From G963665085 sp963665085 (GTDB lineage Bacteria > Bacteroidota > Bacteroidia > Bacteroidales > JAAAOM01): a DNA stretch of 64,000 bases. Made by a program: the position numbers and the translations under genes. This document shows, piece after piece, positions 53,105 through 60,295 of this stretch. The notes under the pieces were generated by a model. It made no database searches, was not told the origin of the DNA, and was given only the letters and a program-made list of their open reading frames with translations. The stretch lies in assembly GCA_963665085.2 (NCBI GenBank), contig CAXXXS010000001.1, positions 2,480,001-2,544,000 of the forward strand, read 5' to 3'. Each line of letters starts with the position of its first letter. Positions within the stretch are counted from its first letter, which is position 1.

Positions 53105-54820
53105 TTAACTAACTTCCATACTTTTAAACATGTATTCCTTAACAAAAGAGGTTCTTTCTTCCTTTGTCATCTCTAAAAATATTTCCTGCATGTCTTCACT
53201 TAGTTTTGATAAAATTTTTTCTTCGGCTTTCGTTAACCTCTCTTTATGTAAAAATGGCATTATAGCCTCATTCACTTTTTTAAAGGTGTTATCTGTAATT
53301 GTATTGTAATTACCGGAAACCCCTAAACTTTGAATATGTCCCATACATTGTTGTACAACGGCTTCTTGTATCCCGGCTTCTGAACATATAGTTCTAAATG
53401 TATGCCTTGAAAATTGCCAGCTAATATGTTTTACCGTCTTTTCATCAAATCTCAATAACCCGGCAATCCTTTTCATTCCTTTACTGACGTTACGTGTAAA
53501 GAGTTTTTCCGCTTTCTTTTTTTCGGCTTCATTCATTGTGTCGTTAATGATACCGAAAACATAATCATTTTTATTTGAACCATATTTTTCAAGTATCCGT
53601 TTATGTTCATCCGTTAACATTATTCGTATCTCAAAAGTCCGTTTTTCACCTTTAGTTTTTTCCCGTGTATATTCAATATATTTATCATCAATCATTGACG
53701 GCTTAAATCTGCAAATGTCTTTCGGGTTTACACCATAACACAAATAGGAAAAAATCCACATATCCCGGTAATACTTTAATTCATCCCGGTGTAATTTTCC
53801 CACCTTTTCATCTATAATTGGATCACATTCATATATTGCCTGAATGTATTCCATAGGTAATGGCCTTTTATTATTATGGTGTTCTGGTATCTCAAATTTA
53901 TCTTTGCCCTGAAATGGATAAGAAACGTTTTTTAGTTCACCATCTGCAATACCATCATTGAATATTTTCCTTAATGCACGTATATTCATTGAAATACTGG
54001 AACGTCCGTTTCCGATGCTTTCCATCCAGTAAACATAACTCTCTAACCATTTTTTTGTGATTGAAGAAAACTTCAATTCTTTTTTATTCCAGTATTCAGA
54101 ATTGTAAAACTCTTTGCGCTCGATTGATTTTTCATCAATGTTTTTTGAGAATAAGTAAAACCGTTTAAAGCTACTCAAAGCCGTTTCAAAGGTTGAGGCC
54201 GTGCCGTATTTATCGTTATCCTTTAGATATAAGATATGGTTGTTTATTGCATTGAATACGTTATTGTAATTTAATCCTTTGCCTAAAAAATGTTTTTCGA
54301 AGTCATCAAAGGAAAAATTGTTTTTTGCCGTAATACTTACATAAGCCTCTTTTAACAGGTCGTTAATAATGGTCTTTGCTTTTTTTAGTCCGTTCCTGGG
54401 GTTTGTTGTGGTTAGCTTTATCCAGTCATCTTCATTCAAATTTATTGAAGTAGTATAATATTTTGGTGTTCTATTATAAGTAACCCTTAATCGTACCGTT
54501 AAACTTTCATCTACACGAGGGCGGGTTGTATCCAGAAAAGCGCAAAGAGAAACGTTTCTGTCTTTTAAGTCAGCTTCATGTATTGGCTCTTTTTCGTTAT
54601 CGCTTTCTTCCAGTTTAATAGTTGGTAGAACATAGTCAAGTTTGCCCCCTACAATTTTAAGGCAACAAAAAATAGCAGTACCGGAAAAACTGTTTTCAGC
54701 TAAATACAGCTTTATATCTTCGATGTTCTTTTGCTCAATCTTATGAGGGTAACCTTTGAGGCATTCTCTCATTTGATTAACCATTTCTTTGTATTCCAGC
54801 GTTCTTTTTGTATGCCTCAT
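53105..54820 (-). CDS. Tyrosine recombinase (integrase) of the tRNA-Val element, unusually long
   Basis: A 571-residue site-specific recombinase. The catalytic domain shows FSYLCYGVNPKDICRFK (box I region), ISWQFSRHTFRTICSEAG (HxxR box) and CMGHIQSLGVSGNYNTIT (nucleophilic Tyr). The SAM-like core-binding domain (NNHILYLKDND ... ALSSFKRFY) and an arm-binding strand region (RPRVDESLTVRLRVTYNRTPK) precede it. Compared with typical ~400-450-residue Bacteroidota integrases it has an extra ~90 residues at the N-terminus and ~40 at the C-terminus. It lies 158 bp from the right att repeat, so it integrates and excises this element at tRNA-Val. Confidence 0.95.
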   Translation of the reverse strand: MRHTKRTLEYKEMVNQMRECLKGYPHKIEQKNIEDIKLYLAENSFSGTAIFCCLKIVGGKLDYVLPTIKLEESDNEKEPIHEADLKDRNVSLCAFLDTTRPRVDESLTVRLRVTYNRTPKYYTTSINLNEDDWIKLTTTNPRNGLKKAKTIINDLLKEAYVSITAKNNFSFDDFEKHFLGKGLNYNNVFNAINNHILYLKDNDKYGTASTFETALSSFKRFYLFSKNIDEKSIERKEFYNSEYWNKKELKFSSITKKWLESYVYWMESIGNGRSSISMNIRALRKIFNDGIADGELKNVSYPFQGKDKFEIPEHHNNKRPLPMEYIQAIYECDPIIDEKVGKLHRDELKYYRDMWIFSYLCYGVNPKDICRFKPSMIDDKYIEYTREKTKGEKRTFEIRIMLTDEHKRILEKYGSNKNDYVFGIINDTMNEAEKKKAEKLFTRNVSKGMKRIAGLLRFDEKTVKHISWQFSRHTFRTICSEAGIQEAVVQQCMGHIQSLGVSGNYNTITDNTFKKVNEAIMPFLHKERLTKAEEKILSKLSEDMQEIFLEMTKEERTSFVKEYMFKSMEVS

Positions 54821-54829
54821 AACTTTAAA

Positions 54830-54963
54830 TTGTTAGTTATATTCACAAACAAAATTACTAACAATTCTTATCAATAACAAATATTAACTATCAATAATTA
54901 ACATGTAAAACATTATATTTATGTGATTTATATCAATAACTATTAATAACGAAATACTAACAA
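54830..54963. repeat. Right arm-type integrase sites and TATCAATAA repeats
   Basis: TTACTAACAA at 54855-54864, ATACTAACAA at 54954-54963 and the reverse TTGTTAGTTA at 54830-54839 match the pair at the left end. In addition TATCAATAA occurs at 54869, 54889 and 54931, spaced 20 and 42 bp apart, i.e. on the same face of the helix. Both sets lie between the integrase gene and the att repeat and are candidate integrase/excisionase binding sites. A promoter candidate for the integrase (TAATTTTG at 54850-54857 minus, TTG at 54878-54880) is embedded in them. Confidence 0.6.
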
Positions 54964-54977
54964 ACACGTATAAATTA

Positions 54978-55025
54978 TGCCTTACAAGCAGGGGGTCGCT
55001 GGTTCGAACCCAGCATTGCCCACCA
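54978..55025 (+). repeat. Right 48-bp attachment repeat (displaced tRNA-Val 3' half)
   Basis: Exact copy of 46346-46393 with no 5' tRNA half upstream, so it is not a functional tRNA. It is the displaced end of the original tRNA gene. Confidence 0.95.
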
Positions 55026-55036
55026 ATAATAGATAG

Positions 55037-55067
55037 GGTTTTGGGATTTATCTCAAAACCTTTTTTT
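55037..55067 (+). terminator. Original chromosomal terminator of tRNA-Val
   Basis: GGTTTTG (55037-55043) pairs with CAAAACC (55054-55060), followed by seven T. It lies just outside the right repeat and was the terminator before integration. Confidence 0.75.
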
Positions 55068-55171
55068 ATTGTTGTTCTTTGTAAACAATTTCGGATCGCT
55101 TGATATTTTAGGTGGATCAAAAAGTTTGTTTCATATCTGGATAAAATAATGATTTCAATTAATGGATTGCG

Positions 55172-55672
55172 CTATTCAATTGTGATTAAGTCGACTGAAC
55201 CTTCACATGTTGAAACTGCCATTGATTTTGCATTTCCCAATCCTGAATTAAAGCTGATGGAATATTCTCCAAAGCCTTGATCAACTGAACCGGAATTGAC
55301 AACATTACCATCTGCATCATAAAAAAATACCTTTGTACAATTTTGAGCACAATTATCGTATCCGGCGATGGTAATACTGCTGATCCCTGTAACACTCTGC
55401 AAATTGATTTCCACTCTTGCTGGCATAAGAATTAATCCCGTCGAGGTAAATTCAAAAGCGCAATACCCTTCTGCGCAATCTTCTGCTAAGGTTTCGGTTA
55501 CAATCATCGAGATATTACCTTGACTAAATGTGGTATTCTTTTCAGTCACATTAAAAGATGAAAAATCGATTGTGATTGGCTCTAGCGTTGTTTCTTCGTT
55601 ATTGTCTTTTTTTTCACAAGAGATAACCACCAACAAGAATGCTGATATATAAAGCAATGTTTTCAATTTCAT
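55172..55672 (-). CDS. Small lipoprotein of unknown function (166 residues)
   Basis: A lipoprotein signal (KLKTLLYISAFLLVVIS followed by Cys) and an acidic linker (EKKDNNEETT) precede a beta-rich domain with several cysteines (ETLAEDCAEGYC, YDNCAQNCTK, VSTCEGS), likely disulfide-bonded. No family was recognised. It is the last gene of a three-gene minus-strand unit (12 bp after the T9SS protein). Confidence 0.75.
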   Translation of the reverse strand: MKLKTLLYISAFLLVVISCEKKDNNEETTLEPITIDFSSFNVTEKNTTFSQGNISMIVTETLAEDCAEGYCAFEFTSTGLILMPARVEINLQSVTGISSITIAGYDNCAQNCTKVFFYDADGNVVNSGSVDQGFGEYSISFNSGLGNAKSMAVSTCEGSVDLITIE

Positions 55673-55684
55673 GATTTTTAGAAT

Positions 55685-56743
55685 TTAATGTTGAATAATT
55701 AATCGCTTAATTGTGCGTTCGCTACCCTTCAATATATGCAAACTATACACTCCATTACTTAATGGTGAGATATTAAGCCCTGTTTCATTGACTAAAGATT
55801 TTTCAAAAACAATCTGTCCATTAATATTGAAGATTTTAATGTAGTCAAAATCGCCACCGTTAGTGTTTTCAATGAACAAATAATCGCTTGCAGGATTAGG
55901 ATATAAAAGGATGTTATTTGAGTATTCGTCTTCAATTCCTGTTGAACTGTAAACGGTCAAGATTGTTGGGATAACAGTTTTCTTGCCCATTAAATCCATC
56001 GCTACAATATCGAAATTATAGACGGAAGCATTTTCCCCGTTCGGTGAAAGTTCAAGCAAACCAGAAGTCTCCCATGATGCAATCTCAGTAATGTTTTGAT
56101 TGTCGCTATTGGCTATTTCAAAAGTCAGGCTATCGCCCAATACAATATCCAGATCACTAAACAAACTATCCATGGAAACCTTTAGAACATCATCAATAGA
56201 CATGGACATAGATAGCGAGGTTTTTAATGCTTCTGGATCATTGTTTGAATGAAAAACAAAATCTTTCCTTGCGCCGAAGCTTCGGACACCAAATTCATCC
56301 AGTGCCACGGCATACAAGGTGTAGCTTTTATCTTCTTCAAGGTTACCTGCATCAATAAATAAAGCTGTGTCTTGCTCAAATAATAAATCTTCAAAATTTT
56401 TGATTTGTTTGGACGTCTCACCATCATTGGATTGATAATAATACTCAATACTGGCAATTCTGCTTTCTTCCTTATCAACAAAAACTGTTTTGGATAATTT
56501 ATGAGACCAGACATTGTTTGCATCCAGAAACCGTATATACATTGTGTTGATCCCATAAGGCAAATCGGATGGAAACGTAATATCGATTTCTGTATCAATA
56601 TTTTCATTGGCTACAATGGAGATTTCAACGCCATTATTATAGCCCGGGTCGGAATTGAAAAAATACTCTCCTTTTACAATCTCCTGCGCGTCCAAAGACA
56701 AAAAAGAGCAAACCGTGATTATTGCTGTTATTAATCGCTTCAT
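55685..56743 (-). CDS. T9SS type A sorting domain protein
   Basis: A 352-residue secreted protein from the ATG at 56743, which starts the signal peptide (KRLITAIITVCSFLSLDAQ); an ATG at 56773 only adds a pre-signal stretch. The middle has beta-sandwich-like strands (GINTMYIRFLDANNVWS, YTLYAVALDEFGVRSFG). The C-terminus ILLYPNPASDYLFIE...GLNISPLSNGVYSLHI is a type A sorting signal for the type IX system. It starts 10 bp after the beta-helix gene, so they are coexpressed. Confidence 0.9.
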   Translation of the reverse strand: MKRLITAIITVCSFLSLDAQEIVKGEYFFNSDPGYNNGVEISIVANENIDTEIDITFPSDLPYGINTMYIRFLDANNVWSHKLSKTVFVDKEESRIASIEYYYQSNDGETSKQIKNFEDLLFEQDTALFIDAGNLEEDKSYTLYAVALDEFGVRSFGARKDFVFHSNNDPEALKTSLSMSMSIDDVLKVSMDSLFSDLDIVLGDSLTFEIANSDNQNITEIASWETSGLLELSPNGENASVYNFDIVAMDLMGKKTVIPTILTVYSSTGIEDEYSNNILLYPNPASDYLFIENTNGGDFDYIKIFNINGQIVFEKSLVNETGLNISPLSNGVYSLHILKGSERTIKRLIIQH

Positions 56744-56753
56744 GTTTTCAGGA

Positions 56754-57731
56754 TTAAAAGGATTGAACACCAATTGTTATTCTCAAACCATCCTCTTTTG
56801 TTCCGATACCGTCTGTATCCAGTACGGTAATAACGGGAATAGTCGGCAAACCTGATAAAACATAAGGATTTTCCCCGCCAAAAACACCGCACTCACCTCC
56901 GTCATGTCCCTTTCCTTTGGCATAGGAATCTTCGGATAGAATATATTGAGCGTCCGGTATATCACCGCCAACAAAAAGAGTACTTATATCAACAACATTA
57001 TAGTTTTTTGTATCTGAAAACAGACCATTCGTTCCAATGTTATTGAGAATATTTGCGCTGGTGATCTCAAATCTTTCTGAGCCGTCAATTATAATATTGT
57101 TTCTAAAATTTTGTGCCGTTAGCTTATATCTATCTCCGATTAATACATTGTTATCAAAGAATGAAAACGTACTTGTCGATTCAAGGATGATATCATCTAT
57201 TATATTGTTATAAACTGAAATGTTCGAAAAACTTTGATCGCCACTTAAAGGTTCATTGGCAATATATTTTATATAGTTATTCCTTATGATTACACTTTGA
57301 GCACCATCTATTAGGTATAAGTTATTATCCACAAAGCACCGTTCTATAAGAATGTTATTAGCTTTAATGTATAAGGTTGGAAAACTGCTACTTCGAAAAG
57401 TCATTCCAATGATTACCGAGCCTTCTGAACCAAGTTCAAATGTGGCATCATCCAATATTGCTTGGTTTACATTAACGGAAATCTGGTTTTGACTTAAAAA
57501 ATATCCGGGACCGATAATGGTTATTTTTTTTGTAGTAGTAAAATTATCATAAGCATCGGGAGAACCTTCGACATAAAGAGTGTCCCCTGCTGATACCAAA
57601 ACGCTATTTATTGCCACCTGAATTTGATCGAAATCAGCATTTTCGTAATTTACATTGTTTACTGTCCATACTGTTGCCTTGGCATTGACAAGGGTTAAAC
57701 CAAGACAGAAAATAAATAGAGTCTTTTTCAT
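56754..57731 (-). CDS. Secreted right-handed beta-helix protein
   Basis: A 325-residue exported protein. The signal peptide is KKTLFIFCLGLTLVNAKA. Then VWTVNNVNYENADFDQIQVAI and many short N-rich strands (NNILIERCFVDNNLYLIDG, IRNNYIKYI, VYNNIIDDIILES, NNIGTNGLFSD) are diagnostic of the parallel beta-helix fold. There is no catalytic signature. It heads the minus-strand unit with the T9SS protein and the lipoprotein; a surface recognition or matrix role is inference. Confidence 0.82.
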   Translation of the reverse strand: MKKTLFIFCLGLTLVNAKATVWTVNNVNYENADFDQIQVAINSVLVSAGDTLYVEGSPDAYDNFTTTKKITIIGPGYFLSQNQISVNVNQAILDDATFELGSEGSVIIGMTFRSSSFPTLYIKANNILIERCFVDNNLYLIDGAQSVIIRNNYIKYIANEPLSGDQSFSNISVYNNIIDDIILESTSTFSFFDNNVLIGDRYKLTAQNFRNNIIIDGSERFEITSANILNNIGTNGLFSDTKNYNVVDISTLFVGGDIPDAQYILSEDSYAKGKGHDGGECGVFGGENPYVLSGLPTIPVITVLDTDGIGTKEDGLRITIGVQSF

Positions 57732-57842
57732 GATTTTTACAATTTCTGTGTTTTTATGAACTATTTCAATTCAGCTAAAAAAACCAATTATAATTTGACG
57801 TGAAATACTTACTTTTAAGTATTTTTTAGAATCTGCGTTAAA

Positions 57843-58601
57843 ATGATAAAGCTTTCATATAACAGTGTTGGTAAAGGAGATTGCGTCTTTATATTTCTCC
57901 ATGGAAATTCGTTAAGCTCAAAAATATTTGATTATCAGATTGAAGAGCTTAGTCGAAACTTCAAAGTTTTTGCTTTTGATCTTCCCGGTCATGGTAATTC
58001 CCCCGTGCCTCATAAATACCAAATTAAAGAGCTAAGTAAAATTCTGATTGATACAATTAATGATATTAAAGGAGAAAAGCACATCATTGCCCATTCACTC
58101 AGCGGTCACTTGATTTATCAACAAATTAATAATCTGATTGGTGTTTCGAGTATTCTAACAATTGGTTCTCCTCCATTGGAAAACACAGAAGCAATGTCAC
58201 GGGCGTTTAGTGAAACAGGGACACTGTTACATCAAGAAACGTGGAATGATTCAGAATTACATAAATTAGCTACCTACTTCTCAGCAAGTCACGCATCTTT
58301 AATCAGCAAACAGCTTAAACAATCTGATCCGGGATTCAGAAGAGCTTTGGCCACACCGGATTTTTTTACTAATTTCTCCAATGAGATAAGCAATTTAAAC
58401 CATTGTCATTTTTCTGTTACCATGCTTTTTTCTCAAGACGACTTATTCATAAACCTTAGCTATTTAGATGAAATAGAAAAAAGCATCAATAATCCATCTG
58501 TTAAAATATTAAAACGCCATGGTGGTAGCCATTTACCGTTTTTGAATGATCCCAAAATGTTTACGAAGCTATTATCAAATGTTTCCGGTAAGCAAATCTG
58601 A
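57843..58601 (+). CDS. Alpha/beta hydrolase
   Basis: A 252-residue hydrolase without signal peptide. Seen: FLHGNSLSSKIF (oxyanion loop), FDLPGHGNSPVP, the nucleophile elbow AHSLSGH (Ser), the late acid region (LFSQDDLFINL) and the catalytic His in RHGGSHLPFLND. Substrate unknown. The 3' end overlaps the LuxR regulator gene by 27 bp in convergent orientation. Confidence 0.92.
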   Translation: MIKLSYNSVGKGDCVFIFLHGNSLSSKIFDYQIEELSRNFKVFAFDLPGHGNSPVPHKYQIKELSKILIDTINDIKGEKHIIAHSLSGHLIYQQINNLIGVSSILTIGSPPLENTEAMSRAFSETGTLLHQETWNDSELHKLATYFSASHASLISKQLKQSDPGFRRALATPDFFTNFSNEISNLNHCHFSVTMLFSQDDLFINLSYLDEIEKSINNPSVKILKRHGGSHLPFLNDPKMFTKLLSNVSGKQI

Positions 58602-59339
58602 TTTAACAGAAAAGATTTCTTTAATGAGCTCCTGTAGATTTTTTTTATCCGTTTTTCTTAATATATTCTGGCGATGTTTATTTACAGTATATTTACTGAT
58701 ATTCAGATAATTACTAATTTCTTGTGTGGATCTACCATGATAAACGAGTTCGAGTATTTGTATTTCTCTTGGTGTTAATTCTCCCCAATTCTTTTTCAAC
58801 ATTTTATATAATAGATGCTTGCCATCATATGGTCTTAATCCTTGTAGTAAACAACTGGCACTTAAATCATTCACAAGTCCCAATTCTGATATATCAGTAC
58901 ATATGCTAAAGGTTTTCAATATTTGATTAGCCGAAGTCAAAAGAGTTGAGAATCTAATAATCTTGGCATATTCTCCATTACTTTTCTTTATTCTGCATAC
59001 AATTATTTGTTGACAACCAAATGGCTTATAGAATTTAAGTTCATTGACAGTATTTATACTCTGTTTGGATGTTTCAAAAACAAGCTTTCGATCCAAAGGA
59101 TGTAAAATTTCATAATAGAATTCCAGAGTGAATTTCTCATCATCAAATCCAAGTACGTTCTTTACACCTTTAACATATTCAAAATTCCCGCTTTCAAGGT
59201 TGTGGACATAACAGTATTGCAGAGGCATTAATGGATAATCAAGATCAATTGTATCGGTACAAGAACTTTTTTTTGATCTGATATTACTTTTTAACCTTTC
59301 AAAATATTTTTTTTCCTCGCTATTCATTTTAATTAGCAA
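58575..59339 (-). CDS. LuxR-type transcriptional regulator with PAS-like sensor domain
   Basis: A 254-residue regulator. The C-terminal HTH (ELTPREIQILELVYHGRSTQ then EISNYLNISKYTVNKHRQNI) is a clear GerE/LuxR domain; the N-terminal ~170 residues (YCYVHNLESGNFEYVKGVKN...FEFYYEILHPLD-like) resemble the PAS sensor seen in Bacteroidota LuxR proteins. There is no receiver domain. Either ATG at 59339 or the one four codons in (59327) may be used. It may control the adjacent T9SS/beta-helix unit. Confidence 0.88.
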   Translation of the reverse strand: MLIKMNSEEKKYFERLKSNIRSKKSSCTDTIDLDYPLMPLQYCYVHNLESGNFEYVKGVKNVLGFDDEKFTLEFYYEILHPLDRKLVFETSKQSINTVNELKFYKPFGCQQIIVCRIKKSNGEYAKIIRFSTLLTSANQILKTFSICTDISELGLVNDLSASCLLQGLRPYDGKHLLYKMLKKNWGELTPREIQILELVYHGRSTQEISNYLNISKYTVNKHRQNILRKTDKKNLQELIKEIFSVKSDLLTGNI

Positions 59340-59481
59340 ATAACTTGTTTAAGAATTTTTCTTTTAAATGATATAGTTACGCGAAACATTATGTTTTCCA
59401 GTTTTTGTTTCCTAAAAATACAAAAGTTATTCTCAGAAATTCATTGTTAATAACAGACAATTATAGAAATATTTATTAAAC

Positions 59482-59497
59482 AGAACATATATGTTCT
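59482..59497. promoter_or_regulatory. Perfect 16-bp palindrome before the XRE gene (candidate operator)
   Basis: AGAACATATATGTTCT is self-complementary and ends 16 bp before the ATG at 59514. Position and symmetry suit autoregulation by the dimeric XRE-type protein encoded next to it. Confidence 0.6.
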
Positions 59498-59513
59498 TGA
59501 TAAAATCAAAATC

Positions 59514-59751
59514 ATGTTTCATATTGGGAGCATGACTGAAAATGAGTTCATAAAAAATGTCGGCGAAAATATTGCAAAGATTAGAAAAGGAAAAGGACTA
59601 ACACAGACCGATTTGGCCGCAAGACTAGATATGGAATCTTCTTCCCTTAGAAGGATTGAAAACGGACGTACCCAATACCACCTTAAAAATGCTTTTTAAA
59701 ATTTGTAATGTTTTGGAAATAGATGTAGCGACTTTATTGAAAGATTTATGA
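59514..59751 (+). pseudogene. XRE-family HTH regulator, frameshifted
   Basis: A typical small XRE regulator (NVGENIAKIRKGKGLTQTDL ... MESSSLRRIENGRT) whose frame is broken at about 59670 by one extra C in the run ACCCAATACC. In frame it stops after QYHLKNAF. If one C is removed the frame continues as NTTLKMLFKICNVLEIDVAT and LLKDL, the expected end of the family, with the stop at 59749-59751. It is therefore either a recent pseudogene or a sequencing error. Start: ATG at 59514 or 59532 (MTENEF). Confidence 0.8.
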
Positions 59752-59759
59752 TTCTTAGT

Positions 59760-59945
59760 TTAATCTTCTTTCTTGATTTCATCATCTGGTTGAAGTTCTA
59801 AAGCTTTTACCGATTGAATTGCATTTCCGGCGATTCTCTTAACTGAACCATACATATCAATGGTGTTTGTTATTACTTTATCGATTTGTTTTTCTCTTTC
59901 GAATTTATTTCATTTTAGCTCTAATATATCTTTCCTCTTTCCCTA
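59760..59945 (-). pseudogene. Remnant of a DUF2130 family protein (C-terminal ~60 residues)
   Basis: The minus strand reads FEREKQIDKVITNTIDMYGS then VKRIAGNAIQSVKALE and an acidic KKED end, the C-terminal part of DUF2130 proteins. Just upstream it is frameshifted (GKEERYIRAKM in another frame) and there is no intact 5' region before the preceding gene-free DNA. It is a decayed fragment, left from an earlier insertion or deletion. Confidence 0.65.
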
Positions 59946-60036
59946 TAAGTAAAAAATACCACTGAATTATGGGACATGAAATGTTAAAAAACAAGTTCTA
60001 GTTGTTAGAGAAAAACCAAAAAATCGAGTGCAAATA

Positions 60037-60072
60037 AAAAACGGTTACAAAATGTAATTCTGTAACCGTTTT
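60037..60072 (-). terminator. Terminator behind the truncated tRNA-Met
   Basis: Perfect 12-bp arms AAAACGGTTACA and TGTAACCGTTTT with a 12-nt loop; on the minus strand it is followed by a T-rich run. It lies just downstream of the tRNA-Met-like fragment's 3' end, so it was the terminator of the original tRNA gene. Confidence 0.75.
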
Positions 60073-60081
60073 ATTTTTAAG

Positions 60082-60128
60082 TAGCGAGACCGAGATTTGA
60101 ACTCGGGACCTCATGATTATGAATCATA
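60082..60128 (-). repeat. Truncated tRNA-Met(CAT) 3' fragment = left attachment site of element 2
   Basis: On the minus strand the 3' half of a tRNA is present: anticodon loop TTCATAA (anticodon CAT), its stem, variable loop, T arm CCGAG-TTCAAAT-CTCGG, acceptor strand TCTCGCT and discriminator A at 60082. The D arm and 5' acceptor are missing; AT-rich element DNA stands in their place. The pattern is the same as at tRNA-Val: the copy starts in the anticodon arm. The intact gene must lie beyond position 64000, not seen. CAT could be elongator Met or Ile2. Confidence 0.8.
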
Positions 60129-60213
60129 AATCAATAGTTTTTGGTTGTTTTGAAATAATTTTCAAACCTCCTGTAAATAAAGGGTTTTGCTGATTTTATT
60201 TACATGATACTTT

Positions 60214-60243
60214 TTGATATTTATGCCATATTTATTATATTTG
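60214..60243 (+). promoter_or_regulatory. Promoter of the element-2 integrase
   Basis: TTG (60214-60216), exactly 19 bp, then TATATTTG (60236-60243), a full consensus match 53 bp before the ATG. Confidence 0.7.
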
Positions 60244-60264
60244 TGTATGCAATTGTGTATGCAA
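60241..60264 (+). repeat. Tandem 12-bp repeat at the integrase promoter (candidate operator)
   Basis: TTGTGTATGCAA occurs twice without spacing, beginning inside the -7 element and covering the expected transcription start, followed by TTGTAAAAATGCACACA, a partial inverted copy. Suitable for repression of the integrase. Confidence 0.55.
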
Positions 60265-60295
60265 TTGTAAAAATGCACACATAGATTTATGAATT

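Larger units (their letters stand above)
46346..55025. mobile_element. tRNA-Val-integrated element of about 8.6 kb (candidate phage satellite/IME)
   Basis: Bounded by a perfect 48-bp direct repeat of the tRNA-Val 3' half (46346-46393 and 54978-55025). The unit length is 8632 bp. All eleven genes are on the minus strand: integrase next to the right end, unknown protein, HTH/excisionase-like, SF3 helicase, AEP primase, then six small proteins. No capsid, portal, tail, relaxase or type IV secretion genes are present. Integrase arm-type repeats lie at both ends and a duplicated iteron-like site flanks the replication genes. This is the gene plan of P4/PICI-type satellites, but a mobilizable element is not excluded. 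Confidence 0.9.

Noticed and set aside
54884..55120. 78-codon minus-strand ORF across the displaced tRNA-Val half
   Set aside because: It contains the peptide read from the antisense strand of the tRNA (GGQCWVRTSDPLLVRH), a well-known spurious ORF type, and overlaps the att site and arm repeats.
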